Shown here: positions 24,420-36,350 of the stretch, in pieces
Numbering within the stretch: the first letter of the stretch is position 1
Layout of the letters: each line of letters begins with the position of its first letter
DNA from: Hyaloscypha bicolor E
Taxonomy: Eukaryota; Ascomycota; Leotiomycetes; Helotiales; Hyaloscyphaceae
Reading direction: 5' to 3'
Length of the DNA: 64,000 nucleotides
NCBI RefSeq assembly: GCF_002865645.1
Contig: NW_020194562.1
Span: 434,001-498,000, forward strand
The notes under the pieces: generated by a model
Told to the model about the DNA's origin: nothing
Seen by the model: the letters and a program-made list of their open reading frames with translations, nothing else
Databases searched by the model: none
Translations under genes and position numbers: made by a program

Positions 24420-27400
24420 CTAGAAACTCTCTAAAAACGCGAAAAATAATATCTTTCTCTAATTATATATAAATTCCCTAATCCGGCCCAGTACCAGATT
24501 TCCCAAATACTTTATATATCTATATTACTTCTAAGGTTTTAGTTATATACTAAAGGCTATAGCCTTTTATATATAACTTTTCTTCCTATAATATTCTCTT
24601 ATTTCATATATTTATTTTCTGTCCTATTTATACTTAACTTATTTCTCTATATCTAATTATATAGTATTTATATTAATTAGGTACTTAAGGGTATTTATTA
24701 GCTTTAATTTTATTATGGAATCGGCAGGATTTAATTCTTCCTTAATTTACTTAACTTCTATAATTTCTTATTATTTATATACCTAATAAAGGTATATTAT
24801 ATTAATTATTAGGTATTTCTTTTAAATAATACCTAATTTAATAAGGCATTTATATAATGACTTTAAATCCATATAAATAACTAGTAATAGTTCTATTTCT
24901 AGTATTTTATTAATTATAAATTTAACTAAAATATTTATATTAAAACTATAAGCTATACTATAAAGTTCCGAAGCTAGAATACTTCTAGTAACTCTTTTAT
25001 ATTTGGTAGAAAACTAGTAAATAATATTAGTATATCTAGTTCTATTTACTAGAATTAGAATATATCTGATTTAAGAGAAAAGATCTTTATTATTTATAAA
25101 TAAAACGTCTATAAAAATAATTAAATATAAGGACTTCTTTACTAGTTTTATAAATCTCAGTTCTCTAGTAGTATTTTCAATTTATTATTAAATATACTTA
25201 TTAAATACCTTTATATTAGTTTCCGAGGGTTTAATAGCTTAAGTAATAATTAATAAATCATATAAAGCTTCTAGTTAATAAACTAATATAATATATGTTT
25301 CTTTTATATATTAGATAATATATTAGTCTTTAATAAAGAGATTTTAATAAATAATATTTCTATTACTTATAATAGTAATATTTTTTATAGAAATAGTTCG
25401 GAGGTTCTTATACTAGTATTCTTATATAAGAGTAATTCTAGTAGTATTTATATAAATAATACTTCTATTAAATTTGAAATTATAATTAAAAGTAAGAAAT
25501 TCATACTTCTTAGCCAAAAACTTAGTCTTATAAAGCTTTAGTTACTTTACTTTTATAAAATTATTAGTTCTAATAAATAAGGTATTATTAGTTTAAAGGC
25601 TAATAATTCCGAAGAATTACTTATTATAGAATAGATAAGGATTATAAGTTAATTATTTTATAGAGAGCTTATTAATATAATAGGAATAATAAGTCTTAAA
25701 TTAGTAGTTCCTAGCTTCTAGTATATTATATAGTAGTTTTATAATCTTTAGAATAGAATTATTCTTTAGATTTAGTTCTTTAATAAACTTATAAGATAGG
25801 TTAATATAGAAATTATAATTAAGTAAGATTATTAATTAGATATAAGCTTATAAGATATTATATAAATATAATTCTATAATATTTATTATTATAATAATAA
25901 TACTAAGAATAATTCTTTAGCTAATATATTAGATAATAGATAATTATATTAATATTATATATTTCTTACTATTATTATAAGCTTAGATAACTAGTCTCGA
26001 TTTCTTAAGCTCTTTTTCTATATCCTTATTCTTAATCTTATTAATAAACCGGAAATTAAAAATATATATTTTCTTTAGTATCTAAGATCTAGAAATAATC
26101 TCAAATATATTCTTTTCTAGAAAGCTAATAATTTTAACTTAATGGGAATTCTTATATAGTTTATTATCTTATAGGAATACCGTAATATCCGGGGTTTTAT
26201 AAGGGTATTCTTTATTATATTTTAGTAAAATAATAGGAGGAATTATATCCGTATTACCTTTAGCCTTATTATTAGGTTCGGAAACAGGTTTAGGTTCGGG
26301 GCTATTAGTAATAACCTTAATATTTCCTATATAAAAGGGCTTTATAAAGGTTAAATAAAAGGTAGTATTATTATATAATAGAGCTAGTATATAGTTCTCT
26401 CTATTAATAGCTACTAGCTTATATAGTTTATTCTAGTTACTAGATTAACTAGTATTCTCTTTATACTAAATAAAAATATTCGAATTCAGAAGTAGTTTAT
26501 AAATATTAGTAGTATTAGAACTATTTCGAGTATTTAAAATATTTATAATTTAATATCTAGCTTAAAGCTTCTAAATTTCTATTATTATCTTTTTAAGTAT
26601 TACTAATTACTATAATATAATAGGTAATAGGGTATTATATTTAGTTATTTAAGGTAAAGTACTATAAACTAAAAGGGTTAGGATAATACTATTAGGTCCT
26701 ATAAAGTTATTAATAGCCTTAAAAGCTATTTGAAATATAATATCCTTATTAATTTTATTAACTTTAGTTATAATAATAAGGTAGGTATATTAGATTAGGC
26801 TATAATAGTATTCTATAATTTTAATAAAGTTATAAGCTTTTATAGAAATTATTATATAGCAACTATATACTAGTAGTTATATATAGGCTTATATAACTAT
26901 ATTCCTGTATTTAAGCTTTAGCTATTTATACCACGCCTCCTTTTCTCTTAATCTATCTATATATTATTATTATAATATAATAATAATATTTTATTATAAC
27001 AAATAGTAGTAATACTCTTTAATTTGATTTAATTAGAGTTTCCTTACTCTTAATTACCTATAAATTCCTCTATATCTCCCAAGCAAGCTCTCTAAGGCTC
27101 TGCTTTCTAACTAGTTAATCTTTTAATTAAGTTATTAATTAGAAACCGATATCTTTCTTTTAATTAGATCTCTTAATTAAGTATTCTATTTAATAAATAA
27201 ATTAATTCTTAGTTATTACTATCCGTATAATAATTACTATTATCTGAATCGGAATCCTCGCCCTCTAGTAATCGCAACCGATACTGCCCTCCCAATACTT
27301 CCGTACTATATACGACCTCTATATTAATTATAGTATATATAAATATTATAATAGCCTTCTCCTTAACTTAATATCCCTATATACTTCATATAGCCTCGAT

Positions 27401-30400
27401 TACTATCCTCCTGCCGTCAAATAGCCTGCTCTCCTATTAACGAGCCTTCTTACCCTTCTGCCGTCAAATAGCCCCCTTAGCTTATTAATAGCCTCCTCCT
27501 CCTCCTGCTATCGAATAGCCTTCCTTAGCTTATTAATAGCTCCCTGCTCCTCTCCTGGGCTCCCTGTATATCGAATACATATATATATGGTACTATTGGG
27601 ATACTTTGGTTACTATAAAGTTCAGGGATATTGGAATAAGGCTATTTTTGAGCTTTTTGGGTAGAATTCGTTTGATTTTCTATTCTTTTCGAAAAGTTGG
27701 CCCGCCGTATATATAAGTAAATCATATATATATATAGTATAGAGGACCATATAGTTCTTTCTTTTTGGGGGCATATATTATATGGCAACTACGTATTAGT
27801 AGTCACGTATAGGCTCACGTAACTATATTCCTGTATTTAAGCTTTAGCTACTTATACTATACCTCTTTTCCTTTTAATTTATCTATATATTATTATTATA
27901 ATATAATAATAATGTTTTATTATAATAGAAATAATCTTAATCTTAGTTCCTATAGTATTTATAAGCTAAGTAAACTTCTTACTAGTAAACTACTTTCTGG
28001 TATCTGCTATAATCTAATTAGGAGAGCCTAAATAGTTATTAATCTAGTATTACTTGAGTATATCCTAGATATATATTATACTAATATTCTAGAGCTATTA
28101 GCCGGCTTAATATTAAATACTTTTATTAATAATATAAAGTATAGGCTTACCGGAAATATAGAAAATATTAATAATAATAGAATAATTAAAGCTAATATTA
28201 TTTCTTAGGTTAAACTTAAATTATCCGGATAATTAGCTATATTTCTGGTATTACTTATAGTACTTTATAAGATATTTAAGGGCTTTTATATTAATATTAT
28301 AGCCTGCTTATTCTAGTATATTTCGGAGCTTACTAATAAATAAATAACTAAAATAATAATATAGATATTATAATTTGATTTCTATAAGAAAATAGGAGTT
28401 ATAAATAAAGAATTCGGAAATAAAGCCTTATAATATAGTATTTCAAAGCAAGAAAGAGTATCCGAAATATTATACTATAAGTATATATTTTCTAGTAAAA
28501 GTAATAAGATAATTAGTAAGATTATTAAAGTAGATCTCTAGCTTGTTTATATTAGCTAAGCTAAGTAAAAATAGAGTTTTTAAAGGTATAATATAGAATT
28601 ATACTTACCTAATTAGTATACTTACTATTATAGATCTAATAAAAGATATAAATCCGATACTAAACTAGATATTAACTTAATCTTTAGTAATTTTATTAAG
28701 TTTAATACTATTATTAGTTTACTAGAGAGCTTGGAATTAGTTAGAACTAGTAGTTAAGTATCTAGAGGCTCCGGTATTAATTACGACTTTATAAAAGTAA
28801 TAAGTATTATATCTTAATATATTATTAATTATAAAAGTCTAGATATCTTCTATTAAGGGTTTAATAGACTCTAAGATATAGTTTTTGCCTATTATCTAGT
28901 ATATAAAGGAAAGAAAAATAAGATTATTTATAAGAATATTAGCTATAGTTATTAGTAAAGCAGAAGTGGCAGGAGTAGCTAAAAAGCTCTTAACTAAAGT
29001 AAAATAGGAATCTAAATAGTATTTTTCTTCTTTATTTATTTCTATTAATAAAGTCTTAAAAGCATTATTTACTAGTTTGTTTTTATTACCTTTATTATTA
29101 TTTTTATCTTTGGCTTTAGTAATATACTATATATAAGTATTACTAAAGTATTTATTAAAGTTATAGGTATTTCGGGATCTAAACTAATAGATATTTCTAT
29201 TCCTAAATCAAGCTTTCTTAACCTCTTATTTCTCTAGTATATGCTTTTATAAGTAGTATTCGGGTTTCTTATATATAAAACATGACTTTAGGGTATAATT
29301 ATTATAATTACGGGACTTAAAATAGTTATTACGGGTTCTAAAGTTATGGCTAGGTCCGTATTAATAATTTCCGGAAAAATAATAGCTTGGAAGGTTCTAA
29401 GAATAATATTATTAATTAGTAAAAAAGGTTTCGGGATTAGCTTATTATTTGCTCTTATATATAATAATAGATAACTAGAGCTTATTAATAAGCTAGCCGA
29501 GATTTATAGGAGAATCTAAGATTATATATTTATATATCTGGGAGCCTTAATAAGAGATAATAATCTTATTATAAAATTTTTTAGTATTTTATAAGTTAGG
29601 TATAAGACTATATTATAATTAATATAGTTTATTAATTAGTAATTAAATAGTCTCAAATATTTTTTTTCCCGGAAATTTAGCTATTATAGAAGCTAATATA
29701 GTAGTATTTTACTTATCTAAATTTTAATATTTAAATCTAGGGCCTTTAAAAAAGCTATAGATATTAATATAAGCTTTTTTATATATATATTAAAAGAGCT
29801 AGTTATTATAAAAATAGTCTTAAGCTAGTTTCTTTAATATAGTAAGAAAAGCTTATATTAGTACCTTTTATAAAAGCTTTATATATTAGTAAATATTAAG
29901 GAAAATAATAAGTTTATAATTAAAATTATTATTAGATCTATTATACTTTTATTCTTTAGTATAAATCTTGGTAATTTCCCTAATAAGTCTTATAATTAAA
30001 GGAAATTAGGAATTATTCGGATATAGTTATAGTAGTAGTAATAGTAAGAATATACTATTTGTTTTTAGAGCTTCTATACTAGTATATAAATCTAATAGAA
30101 ATATAAGATATAGTAATAAAGAAAATAATAGAGAAAGTAATAGTAATATAGAAATATTAAAGATAATAAATTCTAGATACTTATTCTTTATAAGAGTAAT
30201 AAAGCCTAATAAGATTAGTTCCTTAATAAGGTCTAGTCTAGCTACTAATATATCCTTATTTAATTATATATATTATTTATTTTCTTTTATAATAATATAT
30301 AGGGTATTTATAATAATATTAGTATTATTATTCTATTATATAAATATACTATTATACTAAAGAATCTTATATAGATATAGTATTTCCAGAAGTTCGAATT

Positions 30401-31250
30401 TATTAAAGTTCCCTTAATAGGTAAAGTTCTTAAAGTTATATCTAAATAGCTCCTAAAGATTATTATTAACTATTTTATAAAGAATATATTAAAATAGCTT
30501 AGTATCTAAAAACTCAGTTATCTTATTTACCTTAATAAAGTTTAGGTTAATCCTATATCTTTATTTTCCTACTAATTCTTTGAAATTATTATTATCTATA
30601 AAGTAATCGGATTAAATAGATCTAATAAAGGAATTATTTACTATAATATATTCTATTATTATATATTCTATAGGATTATATTTAGTTCGAGATATAGTAG
30701 TTTATAAGAAGAATAGGTTTATAAAAAAAAATAGTTTATAAAATAAGTAGTTTATAATAAGTATTATATTTGAGATAAAAATTTTATTTATAATAAGAAA
30801 TTTAGAAAATGAAATTTAAAAAGTAAAATATTAAGATTTTAGGAGAACTTAATGGTTCTAAAGCTTAAGAGCCCTAAAAATTTAAAAAAAGGTAATTTTT
30901 AAGAGAATTTTATAGGAATTAAATAGAAATAAAATAGAATAATTAAATAGCTAACTATTTTAGTATTTAGTAAGATTAAATATTCTTCCTACCTATATAA
31001 CCGAATTATAGGTAATAGAACTAATAAATATTTCCCTTTTTAATATAATATAATTAGGCTTTAGTAAGATTAAGTATCTTTTCTATTTATATAACTAAAT
31101 TATAGGTAATAGAATTAATAATTATTTCTTCTTTAACTAGAATAATAGCTTTGCCCCTAAATAACCAAATCTTAGGCAAGTATAGCTTAATTCTTTCTAA
31201 TTTATAAATACTAAACAGGTCTTATTCTAATCTAAATATAAACTAATTAG
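24420..31250 (-). pseudogene. decayed Copia gag-pol of the nested element, interrupted
   Basis: The minus strand matches the outer element's gag-pol throughout by eye. RNase H is at about 24680-25080 and RT at about 25100-25900, with integrase-gag text upstream and the untranslated leader at about 29900-31250. It carries frequent TAA/TAG and is split at 26845-27932 by a small LTR element. It is non-functional. Confidence 0.75.
26845..27932. mobile_element. TRIM-like miniature LTR element, 1078 bp
   Basis: Direct terminal repeats of about 152 bp lie at 26850-27001 and 27776-27927. Both share ATATTCCTGTATTTAAGCTT and a long TATTATTATTATAATATAAT tail. The target duplication GAAAT is at 26845-26849 and 27928-27932, and the uninterrupted site is visible in the outer Copia copy near 33600. 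LTR 1 ends TATAACA and LTR 2 starts (complement-consistent) TATTATATGGCAACT, so the unmutated ends were probably TGTTATA...TATAACA. A purine-rich GGGGGCA tract precedes the second LTR, as a polypurine tract would. The 774-bp interior has no open frame, so the element is non-autonomous. It has more G/C left than its host, in keeping with a younger insertion. Confidence 0.8.
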
Positions 31251-31615
31251 TATTAGTTTACTAGAAATATATAATACTATTATATAGTTATGAAATACTA
31301 TTTATATAAGTTAGTAAAGTTATTTTTTAGAAATAGGAATTATAGTATTATAGTATTAATATATAATTCCTAAATCTACTAAGCCTAAAGAGATCTAGTC
31401 TACTAGTCAAGTTACTAATAGGATATAAGGTTATATAACTATATCCCGTATTCTATATTCTATTACTTATATTCTATTATCTATTACATATATCCTATTA
31501 CTTATTACCTATATCCCATTACCTATTACTTATATCCTATTACCTATTACCTATATCTCGTATCCCGTATCCCATAACTATATATATAACTCCCAGAGAA
31601 ATAGCTATACTAATA
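31251..31615 (-). repeat. 5' LTR of the nested Copia element
   Basis: Pairs with 24055-24419 at the same length of 365 bp, with the same expanded CTATTACCTATATCC array. Confidence 0.85.
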
Positions 31616-31620
31616 ATAAA

Positions 31621-34600
31621 CTTATTATTTTCCTTAATATTTACTAATATATAAAGCTTTTATAAGAGGTACTAATACGAGCTTTTCCTACTATATTAAA
31701 GAAACTAGCTTAAGACTACTTCTATAGTAATTAGCTCTCTTAATATATATATATAAAGAGGCCTATATTAATATCTATAGCTTTTTTAAAGGCCCTAAAT
31801 TCGAGTATTAAAATTTAGATAAATGAAATACTATTATATTAGCTTTTATAATAGCTAAATTCCGGGAAAAAACAATATTTAAGACTATTTAATTATTAAT
31901 TAATAAATTATATTAACTATAGTATAGTCTTATATCTAATTTATAAAATATTAAATTTCTTTATAATAAGATTATTATTTCTTATTAAAGCTCCCGGATA
32001 TATAAATATATAATCTCAGATCCTCTTATAAATCTCGGCTAACTTATTAATAAGCTCTAGTTATCTATTACTATATATAAGAGTAAATAATAAGCTAATT
32101 CCGAAACTTTCTTTACTAATTAATAATATTATTCTTAGAATTCTCTAAGCTATTATTTCTCCGGAAATTATTAATATAAATCTAGCCATAATTTCGAAAT
32201 CTGTAATAATTACTTCAAGTCCTATAATTATAATAATTATATTCCAAAATCGTGTTTTATATATAAGAAGCCCGAATACTACTTATAAAAGTATATATTA
32301 GAGAAATAAGAGGCTAAGAAGGCTCAATTTAGGAATAGAAATATCTATTAGTTTAAATTCCGAAATACCTATAACTTTAATAAATACTTTAGTAATATTT
32401 ATATATAATATATTATTAAAGCTAAAAGTAAAGAAAATAGTAAGAATAATAAGAATAAACTAGTAAATAATATTTTTAAGGCTTTATTAGTAGAAATAAA
32501 TAAAGAAAAGAAATATTATTTAGATTCTTACTTTATTTTAGTTAAAAGCTTTTTAGCTACTTCTATTACTTATACTTTACTAATAATTATAGCTAATATC
32601 CTTATAAATAACCTTATTTCTCTTTTTCTTATATACTAGATAATAGGTAAAAACTATATATTAGAGCCTATTAAACCCTTAATAAAAGATATCTAGACTT
32701 TTATAATTAATAGTATATTAAGATATAATATTTATTACTTTTATAAAGTTATAATTAATACTAGAGCCTCTAGATACTTAATTACTAGTTCTAACTAATT
32801 CCAAGCTCTCTAGTAAACTAATAATAGTATTAAACTTAATAAAATTACTAAAGATTAAGTTAATATCTAGTTTAGTATTAGATCTATATCTTTTATTAGA
32901 TTTATAATAGTAAGTATACTAATTAGGCAAGTATAATTCTATATTATATTTTTAAAGACTTTATTTCTATTTAGTTTAGCTAATATAAATAAGCTAGAGA
33001 TTTATTTTAATAATTTTACTAATTATCTTATTATTTTTATTAGAAAATATATACCTATAATATAATATTTCGGATATTCTTTCCTGCTTTAAAATACTAT
33101 ATTATAAGGCTTTATTTCCGAATTATTTATTTATAATCTCTGCTTTTTTATAGAGATTAAATTATAATATCTATATTATTATTTTAGTTATTTATTTATT
33201 AGTAAGCTCCGAAATATACTAGAATAAGCAGGCTATAATATTAATATATAAGCCCTTAAATACCTTATAAAGTACTATAAATAATACCAGAAATATAACT
33301 AATTACTTAAATAATTCAAGTTTAATCTAAGAGATAATATTAGCTTTAATTATTCTATTATTATTAATATTTTCTATATTTTTAGTAAGCCTATACTTTA
33401 TATTATTAATAAAGGCACTTGATATTAAGCTAGCTAATAGCTCTAGAATATTAATATAATATATATCTGGGATATACTTAAGTAATACTGGATTAATAAC
33501 TATTTAGGCTCTTCTAATTAGATTATAATAGATACCGGGAAATAGTTTACTAATAAGAAGTTTACTTAGCTTGCAAATACTATAGGAACTAAGATTAAGA
33601 TTATTCTTATAAAAGCTTATAACTTTATCGGAATTATAAAATACTACTATAGCCTAATCTAATATATCTATTTTATTATTATAACTAAAGTTAATAGAAT
33701 TAATAGGAATACTATACTCTAAATAGCTTTTAAGACTATTAATAACTTTATAGGACCTAATAATATTATCTTAACTCTTTTAGTTTATAGTACTTTATCT
33801 TAAATAACTAAATATAATACCCTATTATTTATTATATTATAATAATTAGTAGTACTCAAGAAAGTAATAGTAGAAATTCAGAAGCTTTAAGCTAGATATT
33901 AAATTATAAATACTTTAAATATCCGAAATAGTTCTAGTATTACTAATATTTATAAACTATTCCTGAATTCAAATGTTTTTATTTAGTATAAAGGAAATAC
34001 TAGTTAATCTAGTAATTAGGATAAACTATATAAGCTAGTAACTATTAATAGAGAGAACTATATATTAGCTTTACTATATAGTAATACTACTTTTCGTTTA
34101 ATCTCTATAAAGCCCTTTTATATAGGAGATATTAAAGTTATTACTAATAATCCGGAACTTAAACCTGTTTCCGAATCTAATAATAAGGCCAAAGGTAATA
34201 CAGGTATAATTTCTCCTGCTATTTCTACTATTTTACTAAAGTATAATAGAAGATATCTTTATAAGATCCCGGATATTATAGTATTTCTATAGGATAATAA
34301 ACTATATAAGAATTCCCGTTAAGTTAAAGTTACTAGCCTCCTAGAAAAGAGTATATTTAAGATTACTTCTAGATTTTAGGTACTAAAGAAAATATATATC
34401 TTTAATTCCTGGTTTATTAATAAAATCAAGAATAAGAATACGGAAAAAAAGCTTAAAAAGTCGAGACTAGTTATCTAAGCCTATAATAATAATAAGAAAT
34501 ATATAATATTAATATAATTACTTACTATTTAATATATTAGCTAAAGAATTATTCTTAGTATTACTATTATAATAATAAATACTACGGATTTATATTTATA

Positions 34601-36049
34601 TAATATTATATAAGCTTATATCTAATTAATAACTTTACTTAATTATAATTTCTATATTAACTCATTTTATAAGCTTACTAAAGAGCTAAATCTAAAGAAT
34701 AATTCTGTTCTAAAGATTATAAAACTATTATATAATATACCGGAAGCTAGGAACTACTAGTTTAAGACTTATTATTTTTATTATATTAATAAGCTTTTTA
34801 TAAAATAGTTAACTTATAATTCTTGCCTCTTCTATAGTAAATAACTCTTCGGAATTATTAGCCTTTAAACTAATAATACCTTATTTATTAGAACTAATAA
34901 TTTTGTAAAAGCAAAGTAACTAAAGCTTTATAAGACTAAGTTCTTGGCTAAGAAGTATAAATTCCTTACTTTTAACTATAATCTCAAGTTTAATAGAAAT
35001 ATTATTTATATAAATACTACTAGAATTACTTTTATATAGGAATACTAATATAAAAACCTCTAAATCGTTTTTACGAAAAATATTACTATTATAAATAATA
35101 GGGGTACTATTTATTAAAACCTTTCTATTAAAAACTAATATATTACCTAATATACTAGAGAAGTATATATTATATTAGTCTATTAACCAGAAGCTTTATA
35201 TAACTTATTAATTATTACTTAAGCTATTAAACTCTCGGAAACTAATATAAAGATACTTAATAAGTATATTTAATAGCAAATTAAGAATATTACTAGAGAA
35301 CTAAGATTTATAAAGCTAGTAAAGAAGTTTTTATACTTAATTATTTTTATAAATACTTTATTCGCAAATAATAAAAGTCTTTTCTCCTAAATTAGATATA
35401 TTCTAGTTCTAGTAAATAGAACTAGATATACTAATATTATTTACTAGTTCTTTACTAAATATAAGAAAGTTACTAGAAATATTCTAGCTTCGGAACTTTA
35501 TAATATGGCTTATGGTTTTAATATAGGCACTTTAGTTAAATCTATAATTAATAGAATACTAGAAATAGAACTATTACTAATCGTCTATACGAATTCGAAG
35601 TCATTATATAAATACCTCATTAAATTAGGTACTACTCGAGAGAAATGCCTAATAATTAATATAATATGCTTTTACTAGATATATGAATAATAAGAGATTA
35701 TAGAAGTCAAGTAAATTAAAGGAAAATTAAATTCTACCGACTTTATAATGAAATTAAAGCTATTAAATGCCCTCAAGTGCCTTATTAATATAAATATAAT
35801 ATAATTAGATATAAAGGAATAAGTTAAATGCGAATAGAGTAAAATATAAATATATGAGATAAGAAAATATTATAGGAAAGGAAGTTATATATAAAAGGCC
35901 GCGGCTTTTAGTATATAACTAAAACCTTAAAAGTAATATAGATATATAAAGCATTTAGGAGATCTGGTACTAGGCCGGATCGGGGAATTTGCATATAATT
36001 AGAGGGGAGTACTATTTTCTGTTTTTTGTATTTTTTAGAGAGTTTCTAG
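31621..36049 (+). pseudogene. decayed Copia gag-pol (outer element, main part)
   Basis: Plus-strand reading shows a gag zinc knuckle around 32250-32300 (CFI-Y-KKPEYY where CFICKKPG is expected). The C-terminal RT lies at about 34630-35280 (NNSVLKIIKLLYNIPEARNY, then KAKXLKLYKTKFLAKKYKFL). RNase H lies at about 35370-35780 (NRTRYTNIIYXFFTKYKKVT, LASELYNMAYGFNIGTLVKS, YTNSKSLYKYLIKLGTTREK). X marks stops, mostly TAG or TAA where Trp, Gln or Arg is expected. The catalytic Asp of the last motif (TDSKSL in relatives) reads Asn. RNase H following RT and abutting the LTR identifies Copia. The 5' portion of the coding region is at 22714-24049, before the nested insertion. Confidence 0.8.
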
Positions 36050-36345
36050 TATTAGTATAGCTATTTCTTTGGGAGTCATATATATAATTACGGGATACGG
36101 GATACGGGATATAAGTAATAGGATATAAGTAATAGGATATAGGATACGAGATATAGTTATATGATCTTGTATCTCATTAGTAACTTAACTAGTAAACTAG
36201 ATTCCTTTAGGCTTAGTAAATTTAGGGATTATATATTAATACTATAATACTATAATTTCTACTTCTAAATAATAACTTTACTAATCTTATATAAATAGCA
36301 TTTCATAACTATATAATAGTATTATATATTACTAGTAAACTAATA
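36050..36345 (+). repeat. 3' LTR of the outer Copia element
   Basis: Pairs with 22417-22713. It directly follows a G-rich AGAGGGGAGT segment at 36001-36010 and the pol remnant. Confidence 0.85.
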
Positions 36346-36350
36346 ATTAT

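Larger units (their letters stand above)
24050..31620 (-). mobile_element. nested Copia element, same family, opposite orientation
   Basis: LTRs at 24055-24419 (3' LTR on the minus strand) and 31251-31615 (5' LTR) are both 365 bp and bounded by GCTATACTAATA and TATTAGTTTACTAG. The 5-bp target duplication ATAAA lies at 24050-24054 and 31616-31620, inside the outer element. Length is 7561 bp, or about 6.48 kb after removing the TRIM-like insertion, close to the outer copy's 6.36 kb. The minus strand repeats the outer copy's coding order, for example LDSKSLYK-type RNase H text near 24850. Continuity of the outer sequence across the insertion was checked against the complementary part of this copy (29850-30050). 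Confidence 0.85.
22412..36350 (+). mobile_element. outer Copia-type LTR retrotransposon, interrupted by a nested copy
   Basis: The 5' LTR is at 22417-22713 and the 3' LTR at 36050-36345 (297 and 296 bp, same orientation). Both start TATTA(A/G)TATAGCTATTTC and end AGTAAACTAATA. The original ends were probably TGTTAG...CTAACA before G-to-A and C-to-T change. ATTAT flanks both sides (22412-22416 and 36346-36350), a 5-bp target duplication. Removing the nested element at 24055-31615 plus one duplication leaves about 6.4 kb. The internal region on the plus strand encodes gag with a zinc knuckle and pol ending in RT-RNase H directly before the 3' LTR, the Copia order. It is heavily mutated and inactive. 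Confidence 0.85.

Noticed and set aside
22417..36345. Giant mobile element of Starship type
   Set aside because: No tyrosine-recombinase captain gene was seen, and the large block is fully explained by nested LTR elements.
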